From assembly GCA_021838065.1 (NCBI GenBank), contig JAKCEJ010000003.1, positions 1-23,943 of the forward strand: a stretch of 23,943 nt of DNA, read 5' to 3'. Positions 6,925 to 14,940 of this stretch are shown here, piece after piece. Made by a program: the position numbers and the translations under genes. Source of the stretch: Pseudomonadota bacterium (GTDB lineage Bacteria > Pseudomonadota > Gammaproteobacteria > Steroidobacterales > Steroidobacteraceae). The first letter of the stretch is position 1, and the number at the start of each line of letters is the position of its first letter. The notes beneath the pieces were generated by a model, which saw only the letters and a list, made by a program, of their open reading frames with translations, did no database searches and was not told the DNA's origin.

Positions 6925-7854
6925 TCAGCGAGCGTACACGTACTGCAGCGCCACACCGATGAAAATCGCCATGCCGACATAATTGTTGTTGAGAAACGCG
7001 CGCAGGCAGGCCGCCGGCTCGCGCCGACGGATCAGCCATTGCTGATAGGCGAACAGCGCCGCCGCGCCGATGAGCCCGGCGCGGTACCACGGCCCGAACT
7101 TCAGGTCGTGTCCGACGAGCGCGAGCGCGGCCAGCATGATGACCTGCATGACCGCGACCATCAGCCGGTCGAGGTCGGCGAACAGCAGCGCGCTCGATTG
7201 AATGCCGATCTTGCGGTCATCGTCGCGGTCGACCATGGCGTAGAGGGTGTCGTACACCACCGCCCAGACCACCGCCGCGATGTACAGCACCCAGGCCACG
7301 CGCGGCACCGTGCCCAGCTGGGCGGCGAAGGCCATCGGGATGCTCCAGCCGCCGAATGACAGTCCCAGATACAGCTGCGGCAGCGGAAAGAACCGCTTCA
7401 CGAACGGGTAGGAGGCGGTCAGCGCCGCGCCGAGCACGGCCAGCTCGAACGTGAGCCGGTTCAGGCGCGTCACCAGCCACAGCGCCGCCAGCATCAGCAG
7501 CACGAACAGCGTCAGCGCCTCGGCGGGCGAGACTCTGCGCGCGGCGAGCGGCCGCTCGCGGGTCCGCTTGACGTGCGGATCGATGTTGCGGTCGGCGAAA
7601 TCGTTGATGATGCAGCCGGCGGCCCGCATGACGATGACACCGAGCACGAACACGATGAGCACGGTCGGATCGGGGCGGGCGCGGCTCGCGATCCACAGCG
7701 CCCACAGCGTCGGCCACAGCAGCAGCCAGGTGCCGATCGGCCGGTCGAGGCGCGCCAGCCGGCCGTATTCGGCGAGGCGGCGCGCGAGCCGATGTCCGAA
7801 CGGCGCCTCGACGGGCCCGCGCTGCGGGCCGACCCGACCGATCGTGGCTGACAT
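6925..7854 (-). CDS. ubiA: 4-hydroxybenzoate polyprenyltransferase UbiA
   Basis: Membrane enzyme that attaches the polyprenyl tail to 4-hydroxybenzoate in ubiquinone synthesis. 309 aa with eight to nine hydrophobic helices. The two aspartate-rich, Mg-diphosphate-binding motifs are intact: NDFADRNID (84-92) and DTLYAMVDRDDD (200-211). The N-terminal RLDRPIGTWLLLWPTLWALW signature (36-55) is specific to the UbiA branch rather than to heme or chlorophyll prenyltransferases. The ATG at 7854 lies 5 nt after the recG stop, so it is probably co-transcribed with recG. ubiC is not in the window. Confidence 0.95.
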   Translation of the reverse strand: MSATIGRVGPQRGPVEAPFGHRLARRLAEYGRLARLDRPIGTWLLLWPTLWALWIASRARPDPTVLIVFVLGVIVMRAAGCIINDFADRNIDPHVKRTRERPLAARRVSPAEALTLFVLLMLAALWLVTRLNRLTFELAVLGAALTASYPFVKRFFPLPQLYLGLSFGGWSIPMAFAAQLGTVPRVAWVLYIAAVVWAVVYDTLYAMVDRDDDRKIGIQSSALLFADLDRLMVAVMQVIMLAALALVGHDLKFGPWYRAGLIGAAALFAYQQWLIRRREPAACLRAFLNNNYVGMAIFIGVALQYVYAR

Positions 7855-7859
7855 GACGA

Positions 7860-9959
7860 TTACCCCACCCTTCCGTACTGCTCGGCGCCGGCGAGCCAGC
7901 GGGCCGAAAGCGCGGCGATATTATCCGGATATTCCGCGAGGAGCACCTCCGCGGCCGCCTGCACCCGCGCAAGCAGGTCCGCGTCGCGGATCAGATCCGC
8001 GACGCGCATCTGCGCCAGGCCCGTCTGCCGCGTGCCGAGCAGCTCGCCCGGACCGCGCAACTCCAGGTCGCGGCAGGCAATCTCCAAACCGTCGTTCGTC
8101 TTGCGCATCACCTCGACGAGGCGGCGCGCGAGCGGCGAGAGCGGCGCGCGGTACAGCAGCACGCAGCTGCTCGCGGCCGCGCCGCGTCCGACGCGGCCGC
8201 GCAGCTGATGCAGCTGCGCGAGGCCCATGCGCTCGGCGTTCTCGATCACCATGAGCGTGGCGTTCGGCACATCGACGCCGACCTCGATGACCGTCGTCGC
8301 CACCAGCAGCTGGATGCGGGCTGCCTTGAACTCCGACATCGCGCGGTCCTTCTTCGCCGAGGGCATGCGTCCGTGCACCAGCCCGACGCGCACGTCCGGC
8401 AGGGCCGTCTCGAGCGCCGCGGCGGTTTCCTCCGCGGCCTGGGCACGCAGCTCCTCGGACTCCTCGATGAGCGGACAGACCCAGTAGACCTGACGGCCTG
8501 CGCGGCAGGCCTGATCGACACGCGCCACCACCTGGTCGCGGCGCTGCTCGGGCACCACCACGGTCTGCACCGGCGTTCTGCCGGGAGGCAGCTCGTCAAT
8601 CACCGAGACGTCGAGATCGGCGTAGGCCGTCATGGCGAGCGTGCGCGGGATGGGCGTCGCCGTCATGATGAGCTGGTGCGGGAAGCGCCCGAGCTTGCGT
8701 CCCTTCTCCTGCAACCGCAGCCGCTGCTGCACTCCGAAGCGGTGCTGCTCATCGACGATGACCAGCGCCAGGTCCGCAAATTCGATGCCTTCCTGGAACA
8801 GCGCGTGCGTGCCGACCACGAGGCGCACCTCGCCCGAGGCAACGGTCTCGAGCACGCTGCGCCGCGTGCGCGCCGGCTGCGTTCCCGACAGCAGTGCCAC
8901 GGGCAGGCCAAGCGGCTGGAACCAGTCGCGGAAGTTGCGCCAATGCTGTTCGGCCAGCAGCTCCGTCGGCGCCATGAGCGCCGCCTGCAGGCCGCTGCCC
9001 GCGGCGCGCGCCGCGGCGATGGCCGCGACCACGGTCTTGCCGCAGCCCACATCGCCCTGCACCAGACGCACCATCGGCCGCTCGGCGTGCAGGTCCGCCT
9101 CGACTTCCGCCAGCGCGCGCGCCTGCGCACCGGTCAGGCGGAACGGCAGCGAGGCGAGCAGCCGCGCGGCGAGCCCCTGGGCATCCTCGAGCGCCCAGGC
9201 CGGATCGGTCTGGGTGGCGCGCTTCAGGAGGCGCAGGTTCGCCTGATGGGCAAGCAGTTCCTCGAACGCCAGGCGCCGCTGCGCCGGGTGGCGGCGAGCG
9301 GCGAGCTCCTCGAGCCGCGCGTTCTTCGGCGGCCGGTGCACGTAATGCAGCGCCTCGCGCAACGAGGGCAGGCGCAGATCCTCCACCAGCTCACGCGGCA
9401 GCCAGTCGCGCACACCGGCGCCGTCGAGCTCGCGCAGCGCCTGCGCGATCAGCATGCGCAGCCGGCCCTGGGTCACCCCTTCGGTCAGCGGATAAAGCGG
9501 TGTCAGCCGGTCCTCCACCGCCTCCGAGCGGTCGCTGATGCGCCGGTACTCCGGGTGGACCATCTCCAGGCCCTGCGGGCCGCGGCGAACCTCGCCGAAG
9601 CAGCGCAGGCGCGCGCCGCGCACCAGGCCCTCCTGCTGGCTCGCCGAGAAGTGGAAGAACCGCAGCGTCAGAAAGCCCGAGCCGTCGGACAGCCGTGTCA
9701 GCAGCTGGCGCCGGCGGCGGAAGACCACCTCGGTGAGCTGCACCTCGCCTTCGATGAGCGCGCGCATGCCGGGATAGAGTTGCCCGATGCGCCGGCACTC
9801 GGTCCGGTCGTCATAGCCGACCGGCAGAATGAACAGCAGATCCTGCACTTGCTCGACGCCGAGCCGGCGCAGCCGCTCGGCGAGCTGCGCGCCGACGCCG
9901 CGCAGCGCCGTCACCGGACGCTGTTCGCTCGCGCCGGTTTTGCGCGCCGCTTCAGCCAA
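7860..9959 (-). CDS. recG: ATP-dependent DNA helicase RecG
   Basis: Superfamily 2 helicase that regresses stalled replication forks and branch-migrates recombination intermediates. 699 aa, family length (E. coli 693). The N-terminal wedge/OB domain covers roughly residues 17-170; Walker A GDVGCGKT is at 302-309, DEQHRFG at 403-409 and the TATPIPRTLAMT motif at 433-444; the QLRGRVGRG motif VI and a C-terminal LLGTRQTG segment follow. The start appears to be TTG at 9959, overlapping the ridA stop by 8 nt; no ATG is available before the conserved GVGAQLAERL. An in-frame GTG at 9914 is the main alternative and would remove 15 poorly conserved residues. Confidence 0.96.
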   Translation of the reverse strand: MAEAARKTGASEQRPVTALRGVGAQLAERLRRLGVEQVQDLLFILPVGYDDRTECRRIGQLYPGMRALIEGEVQLTEVVFRRRRQLLTRLSDGSGFLTLRFFHFSASQQEGLVRGARLRCFGEVRRGPQGLEMVHPEYRRISDRSEAVEDRLTPLYPLTEGVTQGRLRMLIAQALRELDGAGVRDWLPRELVEDLRLPSLREALHYVHRPPKNARLEELAARRHPAQRRLAFEELLAHQANLRLLKRATQTDPAWALEDAQGLAARLLASLPFRLTGAQARALAEVEADLHAERPMVRLVQGDVGCGKTVVAAIAAARAAGSGLQAALMAPTELLAEQHWRNFRDWFQPLGLPVALLSGTQPARTRRSVLETVASGEVRLVVGTHALFQEGIEFADLALVIVDEQHRFGVQQRLRLQEKGRKLGRFPHQLIMTATPIPRTLAMTAYADLDVSVIDELPPGRTPVQTVVVPEQRRDQVVARVDQACRAGRQVYWVCPLIEESEELRAQAAEETAAALETALPDVRVGLVHGRMPSAKKDRAMSEFKAARIQLLVATTVIEVGVDVPNATLMVIENAERMGLAQLHQLRGRVGRGAAASSCVLLYRAPLSPLARRLVEVMRKTNDGLEIACRDLELRGPGELLGTRQTGLAQMRVADLIRDADLLARVQAAAEVLLAEYPDNIAALSARWLAGAEQYGRVG

Positions 9960-10335
9960 GGTGCAGGATGCACTCCGCCTCGACGCGCGCGCCGCGCGGC
10001 AGCTGCGCCACGCCCACCGCGGCCCGCGCCGGATACGGCTGCGGGAAATACTGCGCCATGATCTCGTTGACCTTGGCGAAGTGCGCCAGATCGGTCAGGT
10101 AGATGTTGACTTTGACCGCCTGCGCCAGGGTCCCGCCAGCGGCGCGGGCGAGCGCCTCGAGATTCTCGAACACGCGGCGGATCTCCGCCTCGATGTCGCC
10201 CGCAACCAGCTCCTTGGTGGCCGGATCGAGGGGAATCTGCCCGGAGAGGTACACCGTGTCCCCGGCGCGCACGGCCTGGGAGTACGTGCCGATCGCCGGC
10301 GGCGCCTTGTCGGTGTGAATGATCGTGCGGGTCAT
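9952..10335 (-). CDS. ridA: Enamine/imine deaminase RidA (YjgF/YER057c/UK114 family)
   Basis: Hydrolyses reactive 2-aminoacrylate and related enamines generated by PLP enzymes, sparing cellular PLP enzymes from damage. 127 aa from the ATG at 10335. Visible family motifs: TDKAPPAIGTYSQA (8-21), the YLSGQIPLDP segment (29-38), the active-site arginine in YPARAAVGV (Arg104) and the C-terminal VEAECIL with the catalytic glutamate region (118-124). An in-frame ATG at 10347 overlaps the spoT stop, but the GAGGA Shine-Dalgarno lies between the two ATGs and about 6 nt before 10335, which decides the start. Sits between spoT and recG, an arrangement seen in other gammaproteobacteria. Confidence 0.95.
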   Translation of the reverse strand: MTRTIIHTDKAPPAIGTYSQAVRAGDTVYLSGQIPLDPATKELVAGDIEAEIRRVFENLEALARAAGGTLAQAVKVNIYLTDLAHFAKVNEIMAQYFPQPYPARAAVGVAQLPRGARVEAECILHLG

Positions 10336-10343
10336 GTGCGTCC

Positions 10344-12569
10344 TCATGGAGTATCGGAGTTTGAATCCGCCTCGTCGAGCTCCTCGCTGTCGGCGGCGCG
10401 GCCGCCGCGCGCGTGCGCGGCGATCGTCCGGCTGACGCGCGTGACGTCCGGCAGGCGCCGAGTGACGCGCATCACGCGGGCGAGCTGCTTGCGGTCACGC
10501 ACCTTCAGCTCGAAGGTCAGTATCGAGGCGTCGCCTTCCTGCTCTTCGATCGAGACGTGATGGATGTTGGTGTCGGCGCTGGCGATGGCGGCGGCCACCC
10601 CGGCGAGCACGCCGGTGCGGTTGACCACATCGACGCGGATCTCCGAGCTGAACAGCCGCTCGGGGGAGGGCTGCCAGCTCACCGGCAGCCACTTCTCGGG
10701 GTGCTTGCGGTAGTCCTCGACGTTCACGCAGCGGTCGCGGTGGATCACCACGCCGCGCCCGGTTGAGAGGAAGGCGAACACCGGGTCGTTGGGCAGCGGG
10801 AAACAGCAGCGCGCGTAGCTCACGAGCAGCCCCTCGGTGCCGGCGATGGCGAGCGGCGCGGGCACGTGGGCCCCCTGGTCGGCCGCGCCCGCCGGCAGCA
10901 GCCGACGTGCCACGAGCGGCGCGAGGCGCTCGCCGAGCCCGATCTTCTCGTAGATCTCGTCCATGTCCTTCATGCCGAGCTCCCCGAGCATCACCGAGCG
11001 CATCTCGGGCGCGACGCTCTCGAAGGACAGATGGAACTCCCCGAGCGCCTGCGAGAGCAGGCGCTGCCCGAGGGCGATCGCCTCGCTGCGGCGCAGGCCC
11101 TTCAGGTAGTGCCGGATGGCGCTGCGCGCCTTGGCGGTGACCACGAAGCCCACCCAGGCGGGGTTGGGGACCGCGCCCTTGGCGGTGATGATCTCGATGG
11201 TCTGGCCGTTGCGCAGCACCGTGCGCAGCGGGGTGAGCCGCCGGTCGACCTTGGCCGCGACGCAGCGGTTGCCCACGTCGGTGTGCACCGCGTAGGCGAA
11301 ATCCACCACCGTCGCGCCGGTAGGCAGGCGCAGGATCTTGCCCTTGGGCGTGAAGACGTAGACCTTGTCGGGATAGAGGTCGACCTTGACGCTCTCGAGG
11401 AACTCCTCGGAGCTGCCGTCCTCCTGCAGCTCCACCAGTCCCGAGATCCACTCGCGCGCGCGCGCCTGCTCAGTCGACCCGGCGGCCTCGCCGCTCTTGT
11501 ACTTCCAGTGCGCGGCAATGCCGGACTCGGCCACCCCATGCATGTCATCGGTGCGGATCTGCACTTCGATCGGCACGGCGTTGGGCCCGAACAGCGTCGT
11601 GTGCAGGGACTGGTAGCCGTTGACGCGCGGGATGGCGATGTAGTCCTTGAACCGCCCCGGCATGGGCTTGAACACCGAGTGCACCACGCCGATCGCGCGG
11701 TAACAGGTATCGGTCTCATCGACGACGATGCGCAGGCCGTACACGTCGACGATCTCGGCGAGCGAGGCGCGCTTGCGCAGCATCTTCTTGTAGATGCTGT
11801 AGATGTGCTTCTCGCGCGTCTCGACCCGGGCGGGGATGCCGTGCTTCTTCAGCGCGCCGGACAGCTGCTGCTCGATCTTCTTCAGAAACTCCTTCTGATT
11901 GCCCCGCGCCTTGCGCAGAGCGTGCTCCAGCACCCGGTAGCGCTGCGGATACAGCGCGCGGAACCCGAGCTCTTCGAGCTCGAGCTTGAGGTTGTACAGG
12001 CCGCAGCGCTCGGCGATCGGCGCGTAGATGTCGAGCGTCTCCCGGGCAATCGCCCGCCGCCGGTGCGGCGGCATCGCCTGGATGGTGCGCATGTTGTGGG
12101 TGCGGTCGGCGAGCTTGACCAGAATGACGCGCAGATCGCGCACCATGGCCAGCAGCATCTTGCGGAAGGACTCCGCCTGGGCCTCCTCGCGGTTCTTGAA
12201 CTGCACGGCATCGAGCTTGGTGACCCCGTCGACCAGCTCGGCGACGTCGGCCCCGAAGCGCGCGGCGAGCTGATCCTTCGGCGTCGGGGTGTCCTCAATG
12301 ACGTCGTGCAGGATCGCCGCGATCAGGGTGTCGGCATCGAGACGCAGGTCCGCGAGGATGGCCGCGGTCGCGACCGGGTGGGCAATGTAGGGCTCGCCGG
12401 AGAGGCGCTTCTGGCCCTGGTGGGCCGATGCGCCGAATTCCGCCGCGGCGCGGACCCGGGCGACCTGCTCCGGCGGCAAATAGCTGCCGACGGTGGCCAG
12501 CAGCTCCTTCAGCCCGGGGGTGCGCCTTCCGCCGGGAAGCAGCCCGAGGAGGGAAGTCGCATATTCCAT
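10344..12569 (-). CDS. spoT: Bifunctional (p)ppGpp synthetase/hydrolase SpoT
   Basis: Long RSH enzyme controlling the stringent-response alarmone. 741 aa with the complete RSH architecture. The hydrolase HD domain is intact (His64 in AHPVATA, His88-Asp89 in AAILHDVIEDT, Asp155 in KLADRTHN). The synthetase domain (about 250-360) carries YGLRIVV, the RFKDY element (306-310, the RxKD type of bifunctional/SpoT enzymes rather than the ExDD type of RelA) and the glutamate of IEVQIRT (Glu335). TGS follows (about 402-460, VYVFTPKGKILRLPTGATV), then the C-terminal regulatory region with the SYARCCFPLPND motif and a final ACT domain. Starts at ATG 12569, 27 nt after the rpoZ stop, and continues the rpoZ operon. 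Confidence 0.96.
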   Translation of the reverse strand: MEYATSLLGLLPGGRRTPGLKELLATVGSYLPPEQVARVRAAAEFGASAHQGQKRLSGEPYIAHPVATAAILADLRLDADTLIAAILHDVIEDTPTPKDQLAARFGADVAELVDGVTKLDAVQFKNREEAQAESFRKMLLAMVRDLRVILVKLADRTHNMRTIQAMPPHRRRAIARETLDIYAPIAERCGLYNLKLELEELGFRALYPQRYRVLEHALRKARGNQKEFLKKIEQQLSGALKKHGIPARVETREKHIYSIYKKMLRKRASLAEIVDVYGLRIVVDETDTCYRAIGVVHSVFKPMPGRFKDYIAIPRVNGYQSLHTTLFGPNAVPIEVQIRTDDMHGVAESGIAAHWKYKSGEAAGSTEQARAREWISGLVELQEDGSSEEFLESVKVDLYPDKVYVFTPKGKILRLPTGATVVDFAYAVHTDVGNRCVAAKVDRRLTPLRTVLRNGQTIEIITAKGAVPNPAWVGFVVTAKARSAIRHYLKGLRRSEAIALGQRLLSQALGEFHLSFESVAPEMRSVMLGELGMKDMDEIYEKIGLGERLAPLVARRLLPAGAADQGAHVPAPLAIAGTEGLLVSYARCCFPLPNDPVFAFLSTGRGVVIHRDRCVNVEDYRKHPEKWLPVSWQPSPERLFSSEIRVDVVNRTGVLAGVAAAIASADTNIHHVSIEEQEGDASILTFELKVRDRKQLARVMRVTRRLPDVTRVSRTIAAHARGGRAADSEELDEADSNSDTP

Positions 12570-12596
12570 ACCACGGCGGGCTACCGGTCCCCGGAG

Positions 12597-12887
12597 TTAC
12601 TCGCCCAGGCCGAACTGCGGTGCGCGGAACGCGGACTGCATGTCCAGCTCGGAGACCTCCGGGGCGGCCGGCTCGGCCGGCAGCGGTTCAGGCTCGCGCA
12701 GCATCTCGAGGGTGACATTGCCCGCGGCGATCTCGCGCAGCGCGACCACCGTCGGCTTGTCGTTCTCGAGCGGGATGGTCGGCTCGGCGCCGTTGGCGAG
12801 CCGCCGGGCGCGCTGCGCCGCCAGAATCACCAGCTGGAAGAGGTTATCGACGTTCTGCAGGCAGTCTTCGACGGTGATGCGGGCCAT
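12597..12887 (-). CDS. rpoZ: DNA-directed RNA polymerase omega subunit
   Basis: Small subunit that wraps the C-terminal tail of beta' and, with it, forms ppGpp-binding site 1 in proteobacterial RNA polymerase. 96 aa. The family core MARITVEDCLQNVDNLFQLVILAAQRARRL is followed by the KPTVVALREIAAG segment (44-56), and the last 40 residues form an acidic Pro/Glu-rich tail. ATG at 12887 has a GAAGA Shine-Dalgarno about 5 nt upstream. The gmk/rpoZ/spoT order is classic for gammaproteobacteria. An 81-nt gap to the gmk stop holds a likely promoter of its own. Confidence 0.96.
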   Translation of the reverse strand: MARITVEDCLQNVDNLFQLVILAAQRARRLANGAEPTIPLENDKPTVVALREIAAGNVTLEMLREPEPLPAEPAAPEVSELDMQSAFRAPQFGLGE

Positions 12888-12946
12888 GGCGATTCTTCAA
12901 TGGTGACAATGGATTGACGGGCGCGGCAGGCGCGCGAGAGGCTTCT

Positions 12947-12952
12947 ACTATA
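12947..12952 (-). promoter_or_regulatory. Candidate -10 box of an rpoZ-spoT promoter
   Basis: The minus strand reads TATAGT at 12952 to 12947, five of six bases of the sigma-70 -10 consensus, in an otherwise GC-rich gap between the gmk stop and rpoZ. Predicted transcription would start near 12940 and give a leader of about 53 nt. No good -35 hexamer is visible 16-18 nt upstream, where the sequence is GC-rich coding DNA of the gmk end, so activity is uncertain. Confidence 0.4.
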
Positions 12953-12968
12953 CGGCATGCGCGGGCGT

Positions 12969-14207
12969 TCAGGCCAGCAGCCGGGCCAGCAGCGGCGCGA
13001 GCTCGCGCCGAGAGGCGGCGAGCGCCTCGCAGCGCCCCTCGACGATGTGCGCCAAGTCCCCGACGGCCCGCTCGAAGTCATCGTTGACCACGACGTAGTC
13101 GAATTCATTCCAATGCGCCATGTCGCCGACCGCCTCGCGCAGCCGCCGGGCGATCACCTCAGCGGAATCGGTGGCTCGGCCGCGCAGTCTCTGCTCGAGG
13201 GCCGCGCGCGACGGCGGCAGCACGAAAATGGTCCGGCACTGCGGCAGCGCGGCCCGCACCTGGCGCGCGCCCTGCCAGTCGATCTCGAGCACCACGTCGA
13301 TGCCAGCCGAGAGGCGCGTCTCGACCGGCTCGCGCGCGGTGCCGTAGTAGTTCCCGAACACGCGCGCATGTTCCAGGAAGCGCCGCTCGGCCACCATGCG
13401 CTCGAACTGCTCGATGGTGACGAAGTGGTATTCCCGCCCGTCGACCTCGGTGGCGCGCTGTGGCCGGGTCGTGTGGGAAACGGACAGGCACAGCTCGGGC
13501 TTACGCTCGAGCAACGCGCGCACCAGAGAGGTCTTGCCCGCTCCCGACGGAGCCGCGAGCACGAACAACCGGCCGTGCCGCGCCGCGGCGGCACGAGTAG
13601 CCCCGGACTCGGAGGCGGCAAGTCCGCCGGCGCGTGCGGCGAGGGCGCGCAGGGCCTGGCCCCGATGGCTCACTGCGTTTTTCTCAGCCGGATCGAGTTC
13701 AGCGGCCGTGCGCGCCGAGCCCTGCGGCACGAACACCGGGTCGTAACCGAAGCCGCCGCTGCCGCGCGGCGCGGTGGCGATCCGGCCCTCCCACGTGCCC
13801 GTAGCGATCAGCGGGTCCGGATCGTCGGACCGGCGCGCCAGGGCGATGACGCATTGATACCGCGCGCCGCGGGCACCTTCGGGCACGCCTTCGAGCTCGG
13901 CGAGCAGCTTGCGCAAGTTGGCTTCGTCGCTCGCCCCCTCGCCGGCATAGCGGGCCGAGTACACGCCCGGACCCCCGCGCAGGGCGTCGACTTCGATCCC
14001 GGAGTCATCGGCGAGCGCCGGCAGACCGGTCAGCCCGGCGGCGTGCCGCGCCTTCAGCAGCGCATTGTCGCGGAACGTCGCGCCGGTCTCGGGCGGTGTC
14101 TCGATGCCGAAGGCCGACTGGGGCAGCACCTCGAGCCCCGAGGGCGCGAGCAGCTCGGCGAGCTCCCGGAGCTTGCCGGGATTGCCGCTGGCCAACACGA
14201 CCCTCAT
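12969..14207 (-). CDS. rdgB-gmk: Fused XTP/dITP pyrophosphatase (RdgB/HAM1) - guanylate kinase (Gmk)
   Basis: A single 412-codon frame holds two complete enzymes. Residues 1 to about 192 are RdgB/HAM1, which hydrolyses deaminated purine triphosphates (XTP, ITP, dITP): SGNPGKLRE (7-15), FRDNALLKA (45-53), ADDSGIEVDAL (66-76), GVYSARYAG (81-89), GGFGYDPVF (151-159) and SHRGQALRAL (180-189). Residues about 212-412 are guanylate kinase (GMP + ATP to GDP): P-loop APSGAGKTS (219-227), the GMP-binding SHTTRPQR (244-251) and DGREYHFV (256-263), EIDWQGARQV (308-317) and VVNDDFERA (373-381). The joining stretch (about 193-211) is Ala/Ser/Arg-rich. No stop, ATG or in-frame GTG lies in it; the only in-frame rare start is TTG at Leu214, inside the first Gmk strand and without a Shine-Dalgarno. 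ATG 14207 overlaps the rph stop (ATGA). Confidence 0.9.
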   Translation of the reverse strand: MRVVLASGNPGKLRELAELLAPSGLEVLPQSAFGIETPPETGATFRDNALLKARHAAGLTGLPALADDSGIEVDALRGGPGVYSARYAGEGASDEANLRKLLAELEGVPEGARGARYQCVIALARRSDDPDPLIATGTWEGRIATAPRGSGGFGYDPVFVPQGSARTAAELDPAEKNAVSHRGQALRALAARAGGLAASESGATRAAAARHGRLFVLAAPSGAGKTSLVRALLERKPELCLSVSHTTRPQRATEVDGREYHFVTIEQFERMVAERRFLEHARVFGNYYGTAREPVETRLSAGIDVVLEIDWQGARQVRAALPQCRTIFVLPPSRAALEQRLRGRATDSAEVIARRLREAVGDMAHWNEFDYVVVNDDFERAVGDLAHIVEGRCEALAASRRELAPLLARLLA

Positions 14208-14923
14208 GACTCGATCGCCCGGGCCTGCAGTGGGAACAGCCGCTCGATGCCGCTGGCGGCAAGCTCGAGCATCGTATCGAGCTCATGCCGCCGGAACGCG
14301 TGGCCCTCGGCCGTGCCCTGCACCTCGATGAACGCCCCGCCTTCGTTCATCACCACGTTCATGTCAACTTCGGCCTGCGAGTCCTCCGAATAATCCAGGT
14401 CGAGCACCGGGACGCCCGCGACGATGCCCACCGAGATCGCCGCCACCTGGCCGTGCAGCGGCGTGCCCGGGATCAGCCGCCGGCGCTCAAGGCCGCGGCA
14501 CGCCTGCGCGAGCGCGACATAACCGCCCGCGATCGATGCCGTGCGTGTTCCGCCATCGGCCTGCAGGACGTCGCAATCGATGGTGACGGTGCGCTCCCCG
14601 AGCGCCTTCAGATCGACTACGGCGCGCAGCGAGCGCCCGATGAGGCGCTGGATCTCCAGCGTGCGGCCGCTCTGCTTGCCGCGGGCCGCCTCACGCGCCG
14701 AGCGCGTGTGGGTCGAGCGCGGCAGCATGCCGTACTCGGCAGTGACCCAGCCCTGAGCCTTGCCGCGCAGGAACGCCGGCACCGACTCCTCCACGCTGGC
14801 GGTACACAGCACCTGGGTATCGCCGAACTCCACCAGCACCGCCCCCTCGGCGTGCTTGGCGAAGCGGCGCGTGAAGATCACGGGCCGCATCTCTCCGGCA
14901 GCGCGTCCACTCGTTCGGGCCAT
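14204..14923 (-). CDS. rph: Ribonuclease PH
   Basis: Phosphorolytic 3'-5' exoribonuclease that trims tRNA 3' extensions and participates in rRNA turnover. 239 aa, full family length. Conserved parts: an N-terminal R-P-V segment, EYGMLPRSTHTRSAREA (63-79), GRTLEIQRLIGRSLRA (86-101, with the phosphate-site Arg87), CDVLQADGGTRTASI (117-131) and the acidic metal site LDLDYSEDSQAEVDMN (174-189, with Asp181 and Asp187). ATG 14923 has an AGGA Shine-Dalgarno 6 nt upstream. It lies 17 nt after the PP2C stop and overlaps rdgB-gmk by ATGA, so the three genes form one transcription unit. The protein is not truncated, unlike the rph frameshift of E. coli K-12. Confidence 0.96.
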   Translation of the reverse strand: MARTSGRAAGEMRPVIFTRRFAKHAEGAVLVEFGDTQVLCTASVEESVPAFLRGKAQGWVTAEYGMLPRSTHTRSAREAARGKQSGRTLEIQRLIGRSLRAVVDLKALGERTVTIDCDVLQADGGTRTASIAGGYVALAQACRGLERRRLIPGTPLHGQVAAISVGIVAGVPVLDLDYSEDSQAEVDMNVVMNEGGAFIEVQGTAEGHAFRRHELDTMLELAASGIERLFPLQARAIES

Positions 14924-14940
14924 GTTACGTCCTGTCGCTC

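Noticed and set aside
8208..10061. 617-codon plus-strand frame across recG
   Set aside because: Antisense shadow of recG and ridA; Gln/His/Arg-rich with no domain, while the minus strand encodes complete helicase motifs.
10866..12917. 683-codon plus-strand frame across spoT and rpoZ
   Set aside because: Antisense shadow; all recognisable motifs are on the minus strand.
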